DNA of 64,000 bases, taken from NCBI GenBank assembly GCA_032718475.1, contig JAUCBJ010005047.1, positions 18,479 to 82,478 on the forward strand, given 5' to 3'. The notes below the pieces were generated by a model, which saw only the letters and a program-made list of their open reading frames with translations, ran no database searches and was not told the origin of the DNA. The position numbers were made by a program, and so were the translations under genes. Each line of letters opens with the position of its first letter. The stretch's first letter is position 1. Below are positions 1 through 9,943 of this stretch, in pieces. The stretch comes from Nemertoderma westbladi (Eukaryota; Xenacoelomorpha; Nemertodermatida; Nemertodermatidae).

Positions 1-61
1 ATCACGAAATCGGTATTTATGAAATTTAACCAAAGCGACAATAAATCAAAGAGGAGAGGAT

Positions 62-64
<3 letters not shown>

Positions 65-93
<29 letters not shown>
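65..93. repeat. poly-C homopolymer (29 C)
   Basis: An uninterrupted run of C in otherwise AT-rich DNA, followed by a short direct duplication of a 'gcaccccaaccca' motif at about 118-150. Similar pure G or C runs recur through the window. No gene is associated. Confidence 0.95.
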
Positions 94-96
<3 letters not shown>

Positions 97-660
97 TTTC
101 AACCCGCCTTTTAATATGCACCCCAACCCATTAATCTGCACCCCAACCCAAAGGCGCACAGAGGATTGATGAAGGGCAGGTATTAACATGACCTACTGAT
201 TTATCTGATTTAGCATGAGAATCGTAGTGTATAGTGCAGTTTCTGTAGTGAACCATGACCAACTATAAATACGACCCGCCAAGCTGCTGCAAAGCCCCTA
301 AATTTAGTGGGCCAGTTATTTCTCTTAGATAGAACCCCTGAAACAATAGGTCAAGCGCGTCGAAAGTACTTGTCCCTAACTAAAATGATGTCCTCTTGCA
401 GATGAGACGAATAAAAATTTAATAGCTCCAATAGTTTTCGAGATATGAGGAGTTCCTGGCACCCATACCATATCAGCACTTTTCGGAATTGATAAAAATT
501 ACTCAAAATACATCACCCTTCAAAGACCATTAACCATTAGTATAACCATTAAACCATACTATTCTTTATTGGTTTGTTGAATTCATTATTAGTAATCGAA
601 GGTAAGATTAGAAGCAAAATTTTCATTTTTTTATCAATATATACTAAAAGAGCACCAAAA
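94..660. other. AT-rich DNA without recognisable gene
   Basis: Apart from the short duplicated 'gcaccccaaccca' motif, I see no open frame with family resemblance, no RNA gene and no repeat that recurs elsewhere in the window. Confidence 0.6.
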
Positions 661-1047
661 GTGCAAGTAACCCTTATTTCAAACGTGGTAAATTGGCCAT
701 ACAGTTTGGCTACTGAGGTTTTAGAATGCTGATTTCATTGGGAAGGTTTATTCCACTACATCAAACATATCGAAGAGTTGTGTAATATAACAACATAGGC
801 ATGTTGTTATATTAGTTATTAGTCAGTTATTTGTGCCCCTGGAGCGCGAAAAAAACAAGTAGTGGAAATATAATAATGAAAAATCACCACGAAAACAAAT
901 TGATTTTATGACCATGTGGTTTTTTGGGATGCTGATCACGAATATGACATTTAAAAATATCGCACCTTGTTGATTACGGCTTATACATATACATATATAT
1001 ACATAAATATCGTATTATCCATCCAAACAAATTGGATTTTTTCCGTT

Positions 1048-1500
1048 TGAAATTTTATGCTACTTGCATTTTCGTCCCACCAGACAAACACGAAAAGCGA
1101 TAGTTACGTTACCACGGAATATTTTTAACTAGTTGTATCGTGATTAGCGACCTTGAAAACCAGTATAGTTTCAGAATTACCAAACCAAAGGCAAAATTTA
1201 GCAGTTTCAAATTTTTGCTACTTGTACTTTTCGTTCTGGAGCTGGCACCAAAATTGGGTTTGTACATACCAGAAATATTCTTAACTACTTTCATCGCGAT
1301 CAGCTACCTCGAAAGCCCGTATACGTTTAGAATTATCAAACCAAACACAAAATGTTTAGTTTGACAATTTTTTACTTGTACTTTTCCTTCTGGGGTCCAA
1401 AATAGCACCAAAAATGATTGATGCTTTGCCAGAAAATATTTTTAACAAGTTTGCAAGTTTTATCGTGATCAGCGTCCTCGAAATCCCTTATACTATCAAA
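1048..1500 (+). repeat. Degenerate ~155-bp tandem repeat of a dispersed family
   Basis: Three diverged consecutive units start near 1048, 1213 and 1367. Each carries, in order, a 'ttgtacttttcgttctgg'-like block, 'ggcaccaaaattgggttt', 'ccagaaatatttttaac', 'tatcgtgatcagcgacctcg' and 'tcagaattatcaaaccaaa'. The same modules occur inverted at about 2114-2260 and again at 52765-52922 plus 54216-54440, so this is a dispersed family and not local slippage. Confidence 0.7.
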
Positions 1501-1776
1501 ATTGTAATTTTTGAGACAAGATCTATAAAATATCTAAAATAAAGACAGCAGATAGGGAACGTACCGGTAACTCGGGATTACGGTAACTGAATATGAATCT
1601 CTTAATTCCGCATCAAACACGTAGTAGAGTAGAAAGTAAAATAAAGTATCACTTCCTCAAATCATTAAACGACACTATATTCCAGGATAGTTAATAATAA
1701 TTCCCCTAAATAATATCAGTTCCTCATTAGATTGAAGTCGTATATTATTAATTTATCTCAGCATATCTATTATGTA

Positions 1777-2028
1777 TCAATTACGTTTGTCTATTAAATC
1801 CAAGACAGTAAGAACGAACACTGTTAAGGTGGCCACGCATATTGTCTTACTTGAGATCCTCCGAAAGGGCCGATATGTCTTCGGGGATTCAGATAGGAGT
1901 CCCGCTGGTTTAGGCAGAAGAATAAACCTAGCATGATGGTTCTTAAAGAATAACCGGCCCCTCCAACCCAAGTCCAGCAGTAGCTTCATCTCTACATCAG
2001 ATAAATAACTAATTTTACTCTCCTTCAT
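1777..2028 (-). pseudogene. LINE relic: N-terminal reverse-transcriptase motif
   Basis: The minus strand encodes about 83 residues including 'LLPKPAGLLSESPKTYRPF'. This resembles the segment just before the RT fingers in non-LTR retrotransposons (pattern K/P-K-P-G...P-S-S-Y-R-P). It lies in the spacer of the 661-2677 inverted repeat and has no continuation into palm motifs, so it is a fragment. The assignment rests on one motif and is tentative. Confidence 0.4.
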
Positions 2029-2677
2029 GAATTTCGATAGACGATGGACGGTATATTCTTTTTACTGGCGGTCTCCGAGGAATTACAGTAGCAGTACAAG
2101 TATTAATTACAGTAGAAGTACAAGTAGCAAAAATTTGAAACTGCTAAATTTTGCCTTTGGTTTGGTAATTCTGAAACTATACTGGTTTTCAAGGTCGCTA
2201 ATCACGATACAACTCGTTAAAAATAATTCGTGGTAACGTAACTATCGCTTTTCGTGTTTGTGTGGTGGGACGAAAAATGGAAGTAGCATAAAATTTCAAA
2301 CGGAAAAAATCCAATTTGGTTGGATGGATATTACGATATTTATGTATATATGTATAAGCCGCAATCAACAAGGTGCTATATTTTTAAATGTCATATTCGT
2401 GATCAGCATCCCAAAAAAACCACATGGTCATAAAATCAATTTGTTTTCGTGGTGATTTTTCACCATCATATTTCCACTACTTGTTTTTTTCGTGCTCCAG
2501 GGGCACAAATAACTGACTAATAACTAATATAACAACATGTCTATGTTGTTATATTACACAACTCTTCGATATGTTTGATGTAGAGGAATAAACCTTCCCA
2601 ATGAAATCAGCACATTCTAAAACCTCAGTAGCCAAACTGTATGGCCAATTTACCACGTTTGAAAAAAGTGATACTTG

Positions 2678-5600
2678 TACTACCACTTGGTATTTCTAAC
2701 TGAGAACCTGTTACTGTACTACCACTTGGTATTTCTAACTGAGAACCTGTTACTGTACTACCACTTGGTATTTCTAACTGAGAACCTGTTACAGTACTAC
2801 CACTTGGTATTTCGGACTGAGAACCTGTTACTGTACTACCACTTGGTATTTCTAACTGAGAACCTGTTACTGTACTACCACTTGGTATTTCGGACTGAGA
2901 ACCTGTTACTGTACTACCACTTGGTATTTCGGACTGAGAACCTGTTACTGTACTACCACTTGGTATTTCTAACTGAGAACCTGTTACGGTACTACCACTT
3001 GGTATTTCGGACTGAGAACCTGTTACTGTAGTACCACTTGGTATTTCGGACTGAGAACTGTTACGGTACTACCACTTGGTATTTCGGACTGAGAACCTGT
3101 TACTGTAATACCACTTGGTATTTCTAACTGAGAACCTGTTACGGTACTACCACTTGGTATTTCTAACTGAGAACCTGTTACTGTACTACCACTTGGTATT
3201 TCGGACTGAGAACTGTTACGGTACTACCACTTGGTATTTCGGACTGAGAACCTGTTACTGTAATACCACTTGGTATTTCTAACTGAGAACCTGTTACGGT
3301 ACTACCACTTGGTATTTCTAACTGAGAACCTGTTACTGTACTACCACTTGGTATTTCGGACTGAGAACCTGTTACTGTAATACCACTTGGTATTTCTAAC
3401 TGAGAACCTGTTACGGTACTACCACTTGGTATTTCGGACTGATATCCTGTTACTGTACTACCACTTGGTATTTCTAACTGAGAACCTGTTACTGTACTAC
3501 CACTTGGTATTTCTAACTGAGAACCTGTTACTGTACTACCACTTGGTATTTCTAACTGAGAACCTGTTACTGTACTACCACTTGGTATTTCTAACTGAGA
3601 ACCTGTTACTGTACTACCACTTGGTATTTCTAACTGAGAACCTGTTACTGTACTACCACTTGGTATTTCGGACTGAGAACCTGTTACTGTACTACCACTT
3701 GGTATTTCTAACTGAGAACCTGTTACTGTACTACCACTTGGTATTTCTAACTGAGAACCTGTTACTGTACTACCACTTGGTATTTCTAACTGAGAACCTG
3801 TTACTGTACTACCACGTGGTATTTCTAACTGAGAACCTGTTACTGTACTACCACTTGGTATTTCTAACTGAGAACCTGTTACGGTACTACCACGTGGTAT
3901 TTCTAACTGATAACCTGTTACTGTACTACCACTTGGTATTTCGGACTGAGAACCTGTTACTGTACTACCACTTGGTATTTCTAACTGAGAACCTGTTACT
4001 GTACTACCACTTGGTATTTCTAACTGAGAACCTGTTACTGTACTACCACTTGGTATTTCGGACTGAGAACCTGTTACTGTACTACCACTTGGTATTTCTA
4101 ACTGATAACCTGTTACGTGACTACCACTTGGTATTTCTAACTGAGAACCTGTTACTGTACTACCACTTGGTATTTCTAACTGAGAACCTGTTACTGTACT
4201 ACCACTTGGTATTTCTAACTGAGAACCTGTTACGGTACTACCACTTGGTATTTCTAACTGAGAACCTGTTACTGTACTACCACTTGGTATTTCTAACTGA
4301 GAACCTGTTACTGTACTACCACTTGGTATTTCTAACTGAGAACCTGTTACTGTACTACCACTTGGTATTTCTAACTGAGAACCTGTTACTGTACTACCAC
4401 TTGGTATTTCTAACTGAGAACCTGTTACTGTACTACCACTTGGTATTTCTAACTGAGAACCTGTTACTGTACTACCACTTGGTATTTCTAACTGAGAACC
4501 TGTTACTGTACTACCACTTGGTATTTCTAACTGAGAACCTGTTACTGTACTACCACTTGGTATTTCTAACTGAGAACCTGTTACTGTACTACCACTTGGT
4601 ATTTCTAACTGAGAACCTGTTACTGTACTACCACTTGGTATTTCTAACTGAGAACCTGTTACTGTACTACCACTTGGTATTTCTAACTGAGAACCTGTTA
4701 CTGTACTACCACTTGGTATTTCTAACTGAAAACCTGTTACTGTACTACCACTTGGTATTTCTAACTGAGAACCTGTTACTGTACTACCACTTGGTATTTC
4801 TAACTGAGAACCTGTTACTGTACTACCACTTGGTATTTCTAACTGAGAACCTGTTACTGTACTACCACTTGGTATTTCTAACTGAGAACCTGTTACTGTA
4901 CTACCATTTGGTATTTCTAACTGAGAACCTGTTACTGTACTACCACTTTGTATTTCTAACTGAGAACCTGTTACTGTACTACCACTTGGTATTTCTAACT
5001 GAGAACATGTTACTGTACTACCACTTGGTATTTCTAACTGAGAACCTGTTACTGTACTACCACTTGGTATTTCTAACTGAGAACATGTTACTGTACTACC
5101 ACTTGGTATTTCTAACTGAGAACCTGTTACTGTACTACCACTTGGTATTTCTAACTGAGAACCTGTTACTGTACTACCACTTGGTATTTCTAACTGAGAA
5201 CCTGTTACTGTACTACCACTTGGTATTTCTAACTGATAACCTGTTACTGTACTACCACTTGGTATTTCTAACTGAGAACCTGTTACTGTACTACCACTTG
5301 GTATTTCTAACTGAGAACCTGTTACTGTACTACCACTTGGTATTTCTAACTGATAACCTGTTACTGTACTACCACTTGGTATTTCTAACTGATAACCTGT
5401 TACTGTACTACCACTTGGTATTTCTAACTGAGAACCTGTTACTGTACTACCACTTGGTATTTCTAACTGAGAACCTGTTACTGTACTACCACTTGGTATT
5501 TCTAACTGATAACCTGTTACTGTACTACCACTTGGTATTTCTAACTGATAACCTGTTACTGTACTACCACTTGGTATTTCTAACTGAGAACCTGTTACTG

Positions 5601-5962
5601 TACTACCACTTGGTATTTCTAACTGAGAACCTGTTACTGTACTACCACTTGGTATTTCGGACTGAGAACCTGTTACTGTACTACCACTTGGTATTTCTAA
5701 CTGAGAACCTGTTACTGTACTACCACTTGGTTTTTCTAACTGAGAACCTGTTACTGTACTACCACTTGGTATTTCGGACTGAGAACCTGTTACTGTACTA
5801 CCACTTGGTATTTCGGACTGAGAACCTGTTACTGTAATACCACTTGGTATTTCTAACTGAGAACCTGTTACTGTACTACCACTTGGTATTTCGGACTGAG
5901 AACCTGTTACGGTACTAACACTTGGTATTTCGGACTGATATCCTGTTACTGTACTACCACTT
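2678..5962. repeat. 39-bp minisatellite, ~84 copies
   Basis: Head-to-tail units of 39 bp begin 'actaccacttggtatttcta'. Common variants are 'tctaactg' against 'tcggactg', and 'tactgta' against 'tacggta'. Because 39 is divisible by 3, frames stay open for long distances. The minus strand reads as a 13-residue repeat, GSTVTGSQLEIPS, for about 72 units, and one plus frame reads as YYHLVFLTENLLL. Two single-base deletions, near 3056 and 3211, break the frame at the proximal end. No upstream ATG exists before an in-frame stop at 6010-6012 on the minus strand, so a protein-coding role is not supported by this window alone. Confidence 0.97.
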
Positions 5963-6221
5963 GTGGTCAATGGCGCAAACACCAATTGTGTCCTGTATGA
6001 AAAATTAATTCAATTGAAAACATTAAGGGAAAGGTGCAGGTTCCAGTGGCTGTGTTTTCTTACAAAAACAATAAACGAGACTTTATTTCACTTGCGGTCA
6101 ATGTGCGCCACTATGTGACCACTTTTTGGTATTTCATATTTTATTTTCATTGATTCTACGCTGCTTAAAGAGGTGTTCGTACTTCATTGCGGTGGTAAAA
6201 TTTTTACCTATAAAGGTATGT
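5963..6221. other. Inter-array spacer with a copy of a dispersed repeat
   Basis: About 260 bp of non-satellite DNA. Positions 6027-6075 ('aaaggtgcaggttccagtgg...aacaataaacga') match the sequences at 50067, 50163, 33972 and 54543. No gene seen. Confidence 0.6.
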
Positions 6222-9166
6222 GGTAATTATTATTATTGCGTGTTCGTCCGCATGCAGTTTATTGCACGAGGATGTTGTGTAGGTAATTATTATTATTGCG
6301 TGTTCGTTCGCATGCAGTTTATTGCACGAGGATGTTGTGTAGGTAATTATTATTATTGCGTGTTCGTCCGCATGCAGTTTATTGCACGAGGATGTTGTGT
6401 AGGTAATTATTATTATTGCGTGTTCGTTCGCATGCAGTTTATTGCACGAGGATGTTGTGTAGGTAATTATTATTATTGCGTGTTCGTCCGCATGCAGTTT
6501 ATTGCACGAGGATGTTGTGTAGGTAATTATTATTATTGCGGGTTCGTCCGCATGCAGTTTATTGCACGAGGATGTTGTGTAGGTAATTATTATTATTGCG
6601 TGTTCGTTCGTTCGCATGCAGTTTATTGCACGAGGATGTTGTGTAGGTAATTATTATTATTGCGTGTTCGTTCGCATGCAGTTTATTGCACGAGGATGTT
6701 GTGTAGGTAATTATTATTATTGCGTGTTCGTTCGCATGCAGTTTATTGCACGAGGATGTTGTGTAGGTAATTATTATTATTGCGTGTTCGTTCGCATGCA
6801 GTTTATTGCACGAGGATGTTGTGTAGGTAATTATTATTATTGCGGGTTCGTCCGCATGCAGTTTATTGCACGAGGATGTTGTGTAGGTAATTATTATTAT
6901 TGCGTGTTCGTTCGTCCGCATGCAGTTTATTGCACGAGGATGTTGTGTAGGTAATTATTATTATTGCGTGTTCGTTCGTCCGCATGCAGTTTATTGCACG
7001 AGGATGTTGTGTAGGTAATTATTATTATTGCGTGTTCGTTCGCATGCAGTTTATTGCACGAGGATGTTCTGTAGGTAATTATTATTATTGCGTGTTCGTT
7101 CGTCCGCATGCAGTTTATTGCACGAGGATGTTGTGTAGGTAATTATTATTATTGCGTGTTCGTTCGCATGCAGTTTATTGCACGAGGATGTTCTGTAGGT
7201 AATTATTATTATTGCGTATTCGTCCGCATGCAGTTTATTGCACGAGGATGTTGTGTAGGTAATTATTATTATTGCGTATTCGTCCGCATGCAGTTTATTG
7301 CACGAGGATGTTGTGTAGGTAATTATTATTATTGCGTGTTCGTTCGTCCGCATGCAGTTTATTGCACGAGGATGTTCTGTAGGTAATTATTATTATTGCG
7401 TATTCGTCCGCATGCAGTTTATTGCACGAGGATGTTCTGTAGGTAATTATTATTATTGCGTGTTCGTTCGTCCGCATGCAGTTTATTGCACGAGGATGTT
7501 CTGTAGGTAATTATTATTATTGCGTATTCGTCCGCATGCAGTTTATTGCACGAGGATGTTCTGTAGGTAATTATTATTATTGCGTGTTCGTTCGCATGCA
7601 GTTTATTGCACGAGGATGTTGTGTAGGTAATTATTATTATTGCGTGTTCGTTCGTCCGCATGCAGTTTATTGCACGAGGATGTTCTGTAGGTAATTATTA
7701 TTATTGCGTGTTCGTTCGCATGCAGTTTATTGCACGAGGATGTTCTGTAGGTAATTATTATTATTGCGTGTTCGTTCGCATGCAGTTTATTGCACGAGGA
7801 TGTTGTGTAGGTAATTATTATTATTGCGTGTTCGTTCGTCCGCATGCAGTTTATTGCACGAGGATGTTCTGTAGGTAATTATTATTATTGCGTGTTCGTT
7901 CGCATGCAGTTTATTGCACGAGGATGTTGTGTAGGTAATTATTATTATTGCGTGTTCGTTCGCATGCAGTTTATTGCACGAGGATGTTCTGTAGGTAATT
8001 ATTATTATTGCGTATTCGTCCGCATGCAGTTTATTGCACGAGGATGTTGTGTAGGTAATTATTATTATTGCGTATTCGTCCGCATGCAGTTTATTGCACG
8101 AGGATGTTGTGTAGGTAATTATTATTATTGCGTGTTCGTTCGTCCGCATGCAGTTTATTGCACGAGGATGTTCTGTAGGTAATTATTATTATTGCGTATT
8201 CGTCCGCATGCAGTTTATTGCACGAGGATGTTCTGTAGGTAATTATTATTATTGCGTGTTCGTTCGCATGCAGTTTATTGCACGAGGATGTTGTGTAGGT
8301 AATTATTATTATTGCGTGTTCGTTCGCATGCAGTTTATTGCACGAGGATGTTCTGTAGGTAATTATTATTATTGCGTATTCGTCCGCATGCAGTTTATTG
8401 CACGAGGATGTTGTGTAGGTAATTATTATTATTGCGTATTCGTCCGCATGCAGTTTATTGCACGAGGATGTTGTGTAGGTAATTATTATTATTGCGTGTT
8501 CGTTCGTCCGCATGCAGTTTATTGCACGAGGATGTTGTGTAGGTAATTATTATTATTGCGTATTCGTCCGCATGCAGTTTATTGCACGAGGATGTTGTGT
8601 AGGTAATTATTATTATTGCGTATTCGTCCGCATGCAGTTTATTGCACGAGGATGTTGTGTAGGTAATTATTATTATTGCGTGTTCGTTCGTCCGCATGCA
8701 GTTTATTGCACGAGGATGTTCTGTAGGTAATTATTATTATTGCGTATTCGTCCGCATGCAGTTTATTGCACGAGGATGTTCTGTAGGTAATTATTATTAT
8801 TGCGTGTTCGTTCGTCCGCATGCAGTTTATTGCACGAGGATGTTGTGTAGGTAATTATTATTATTGCGTGTTCGTTCGTCCGCATGCAGTTTATTGCACG
8901 AGGATGTTCTGTAGGTAATTATTATTATTGCGTGTTCGTTCGCATGCAGTTTATTGCACGAGGATGTTCTGTAGGTAATTATTATTATTGCGTGTTCGTT
9001 CGCATGCAGTTTATTGCACGAGGATGTTGTGTAGGTAATTATTATTATTGCGTGTTCGTTCGTCCGCATGCAGTTTATTGCACGAGGATGTTCTGTAGGT
9101 AATTATTATTATTGCGTATTCGTCCGCATGCAGTTTATTGCGCGAGGATGTTCTGTAGGTAATTAT
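6222..9166. repeat. 60/64-bp satellite array, ~48 copies
   Basis: The unit runs from 'aattattattattgcg' through 'gcatgcagtttattgcacga' to 'ggatgttgtgtaggt'. Two length classes occur: 60 bp, and 64 bp with an extra cgtt/cgtc before gcatgc (about 14 copies, for example near 6606, 6910, 7098, 8140 and 9058). Other variable sites are tgttg/tgttc before tgtagg and gcgtg/gcgta. Blocks of the same variant order recur (7603-7845 resembles 8827-9069; 7787-8149 resembles 8091-8453), pointing to segmental amplification within the array. Short frames on both strands are artefacts of the 60-bp period. Confidence 0.97.
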
Positions 9167-9275
9167 AATGACATTAGAATTACGACGTTAGTTAATGTTG
9201 ATAGATTATTTATTGTTATAATTGCTTTTGTTATAATTGTTACTGTTTAACACGGTAATGGTAATAAATGGTGTA

Positions 9276-9289
9276 CCCCCCCCCCCCCC
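9276..9289. repeat. poly-C tract (14 C)
   Basis: A pure C run in the AT-rich junction between the 60/64-bp array and the decayed RT. Confidence 0.9.
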
Positions 9290-9367
9290 TTAACACATGT
9301 CTAAATGTGAGTTGCATCCCTCTTATCTGGTCCACCTGTATCCTAAAGATTCTATACAAAGGAAAGG

Positions 9368-9439
9368 GTGACATCAGTGACCCGTGTAATTGTGACATCA
9401 GTGACCCGTGTAATTGTGACATCAGTGACCCGTGTAATT
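9368..9439 (+). repeat. 24-bp triplication inside RT relic
   Basis: Three perfect head-to-tail copies of a 24-bp unit beginning 'gtgacatcagtgacccgtg'. The middle copies disrupt the RT fingers block (SDPCN is repeated three times in translation). Confidence 0.95.
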
Positions 9440-9610
9440 ATAGGTGCATTGCAATGATATGTGTACTTCTTAAGATTTTAATCTCTATTGTAAATACTCG
9501 TGTGATTTACAATATAAAACACTTCGTGCCTCCGGAGCAATATGGGTTTATTTCCGGCCGTTCCACAAGGCAAGCTTTCAAGAAATTTATAGACTTTGTA
9601 CAATGTACAT

Positions 9611-9684
9611 GTCAATGTGCATGAGACCAAATCTAAACCAGTTTACGGTCAATGTGCATGGGACCAAATCTAAACCAGTTTACG
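9611..9684 (+). repeat. 37-bp tandem duplication inside RT relic
   Basis: Two copies of a 37-bp unit beginning 'gtcaatgtgcatg' differ by one base and shift the reading frame just before palm motif A. Confidence 0.93.
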
Positions 9685-9943
9685 CCGCATTTATTGATTG
9701 ATTTTAAAAAGGCGTGCGAAATGGTTGACAGAAATATATTGCTGCACAAGATGTACACTCAATTTGGAATAAGGGGAAAATTATTTAAACTCATTCGGTC
9801 AATATATAACAACATAATTAAAATTTACGATGAGATTAAATACTCGTCACTGATCTGATCACCCAATTACGCGGAATACTACAAGGCGATTGCTTTTCCC
9901 TAACAGCTTTCATCATGTTTACCACCGATCTCGCGACCGCTAT

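Larger units (their letters stand above)
661..2677. mobile_element. Long inverted-repeat (foldback-type) element
   Basis: The left arm (661-1229) is matched by the reverse complement of the right arm (2116-2677) over about 560 bp with few mismatches. Examples are 'aaacgtggtaaattggcc' at 680 against 'ggccaatttaccacgttt' at 2643, and 'caaatttttgctacttgta' near 1208 against its complement near 2118. The spacer (1230-2115) is about 890 bp. The right arm ends exactly where the 39-bp minisatellite begins. No transposase frame is visible in the spacer. This could be a foldback/MITE-like transposon or an inverted duplication of an older dispersed repeat. No target-site duplication was found, so transposon status is inferred from structure alone. 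Confidence 0.7.

Noticed and set aside
2678-9166. Very long open frames on both strands
   Set aside because: They arise because the repeat periods (39 and 60 bp) are multiples of three. Frames end wherever a 64-bp or deleted unit occurs, and no ATG-led, spliced or conserved protein is supported.
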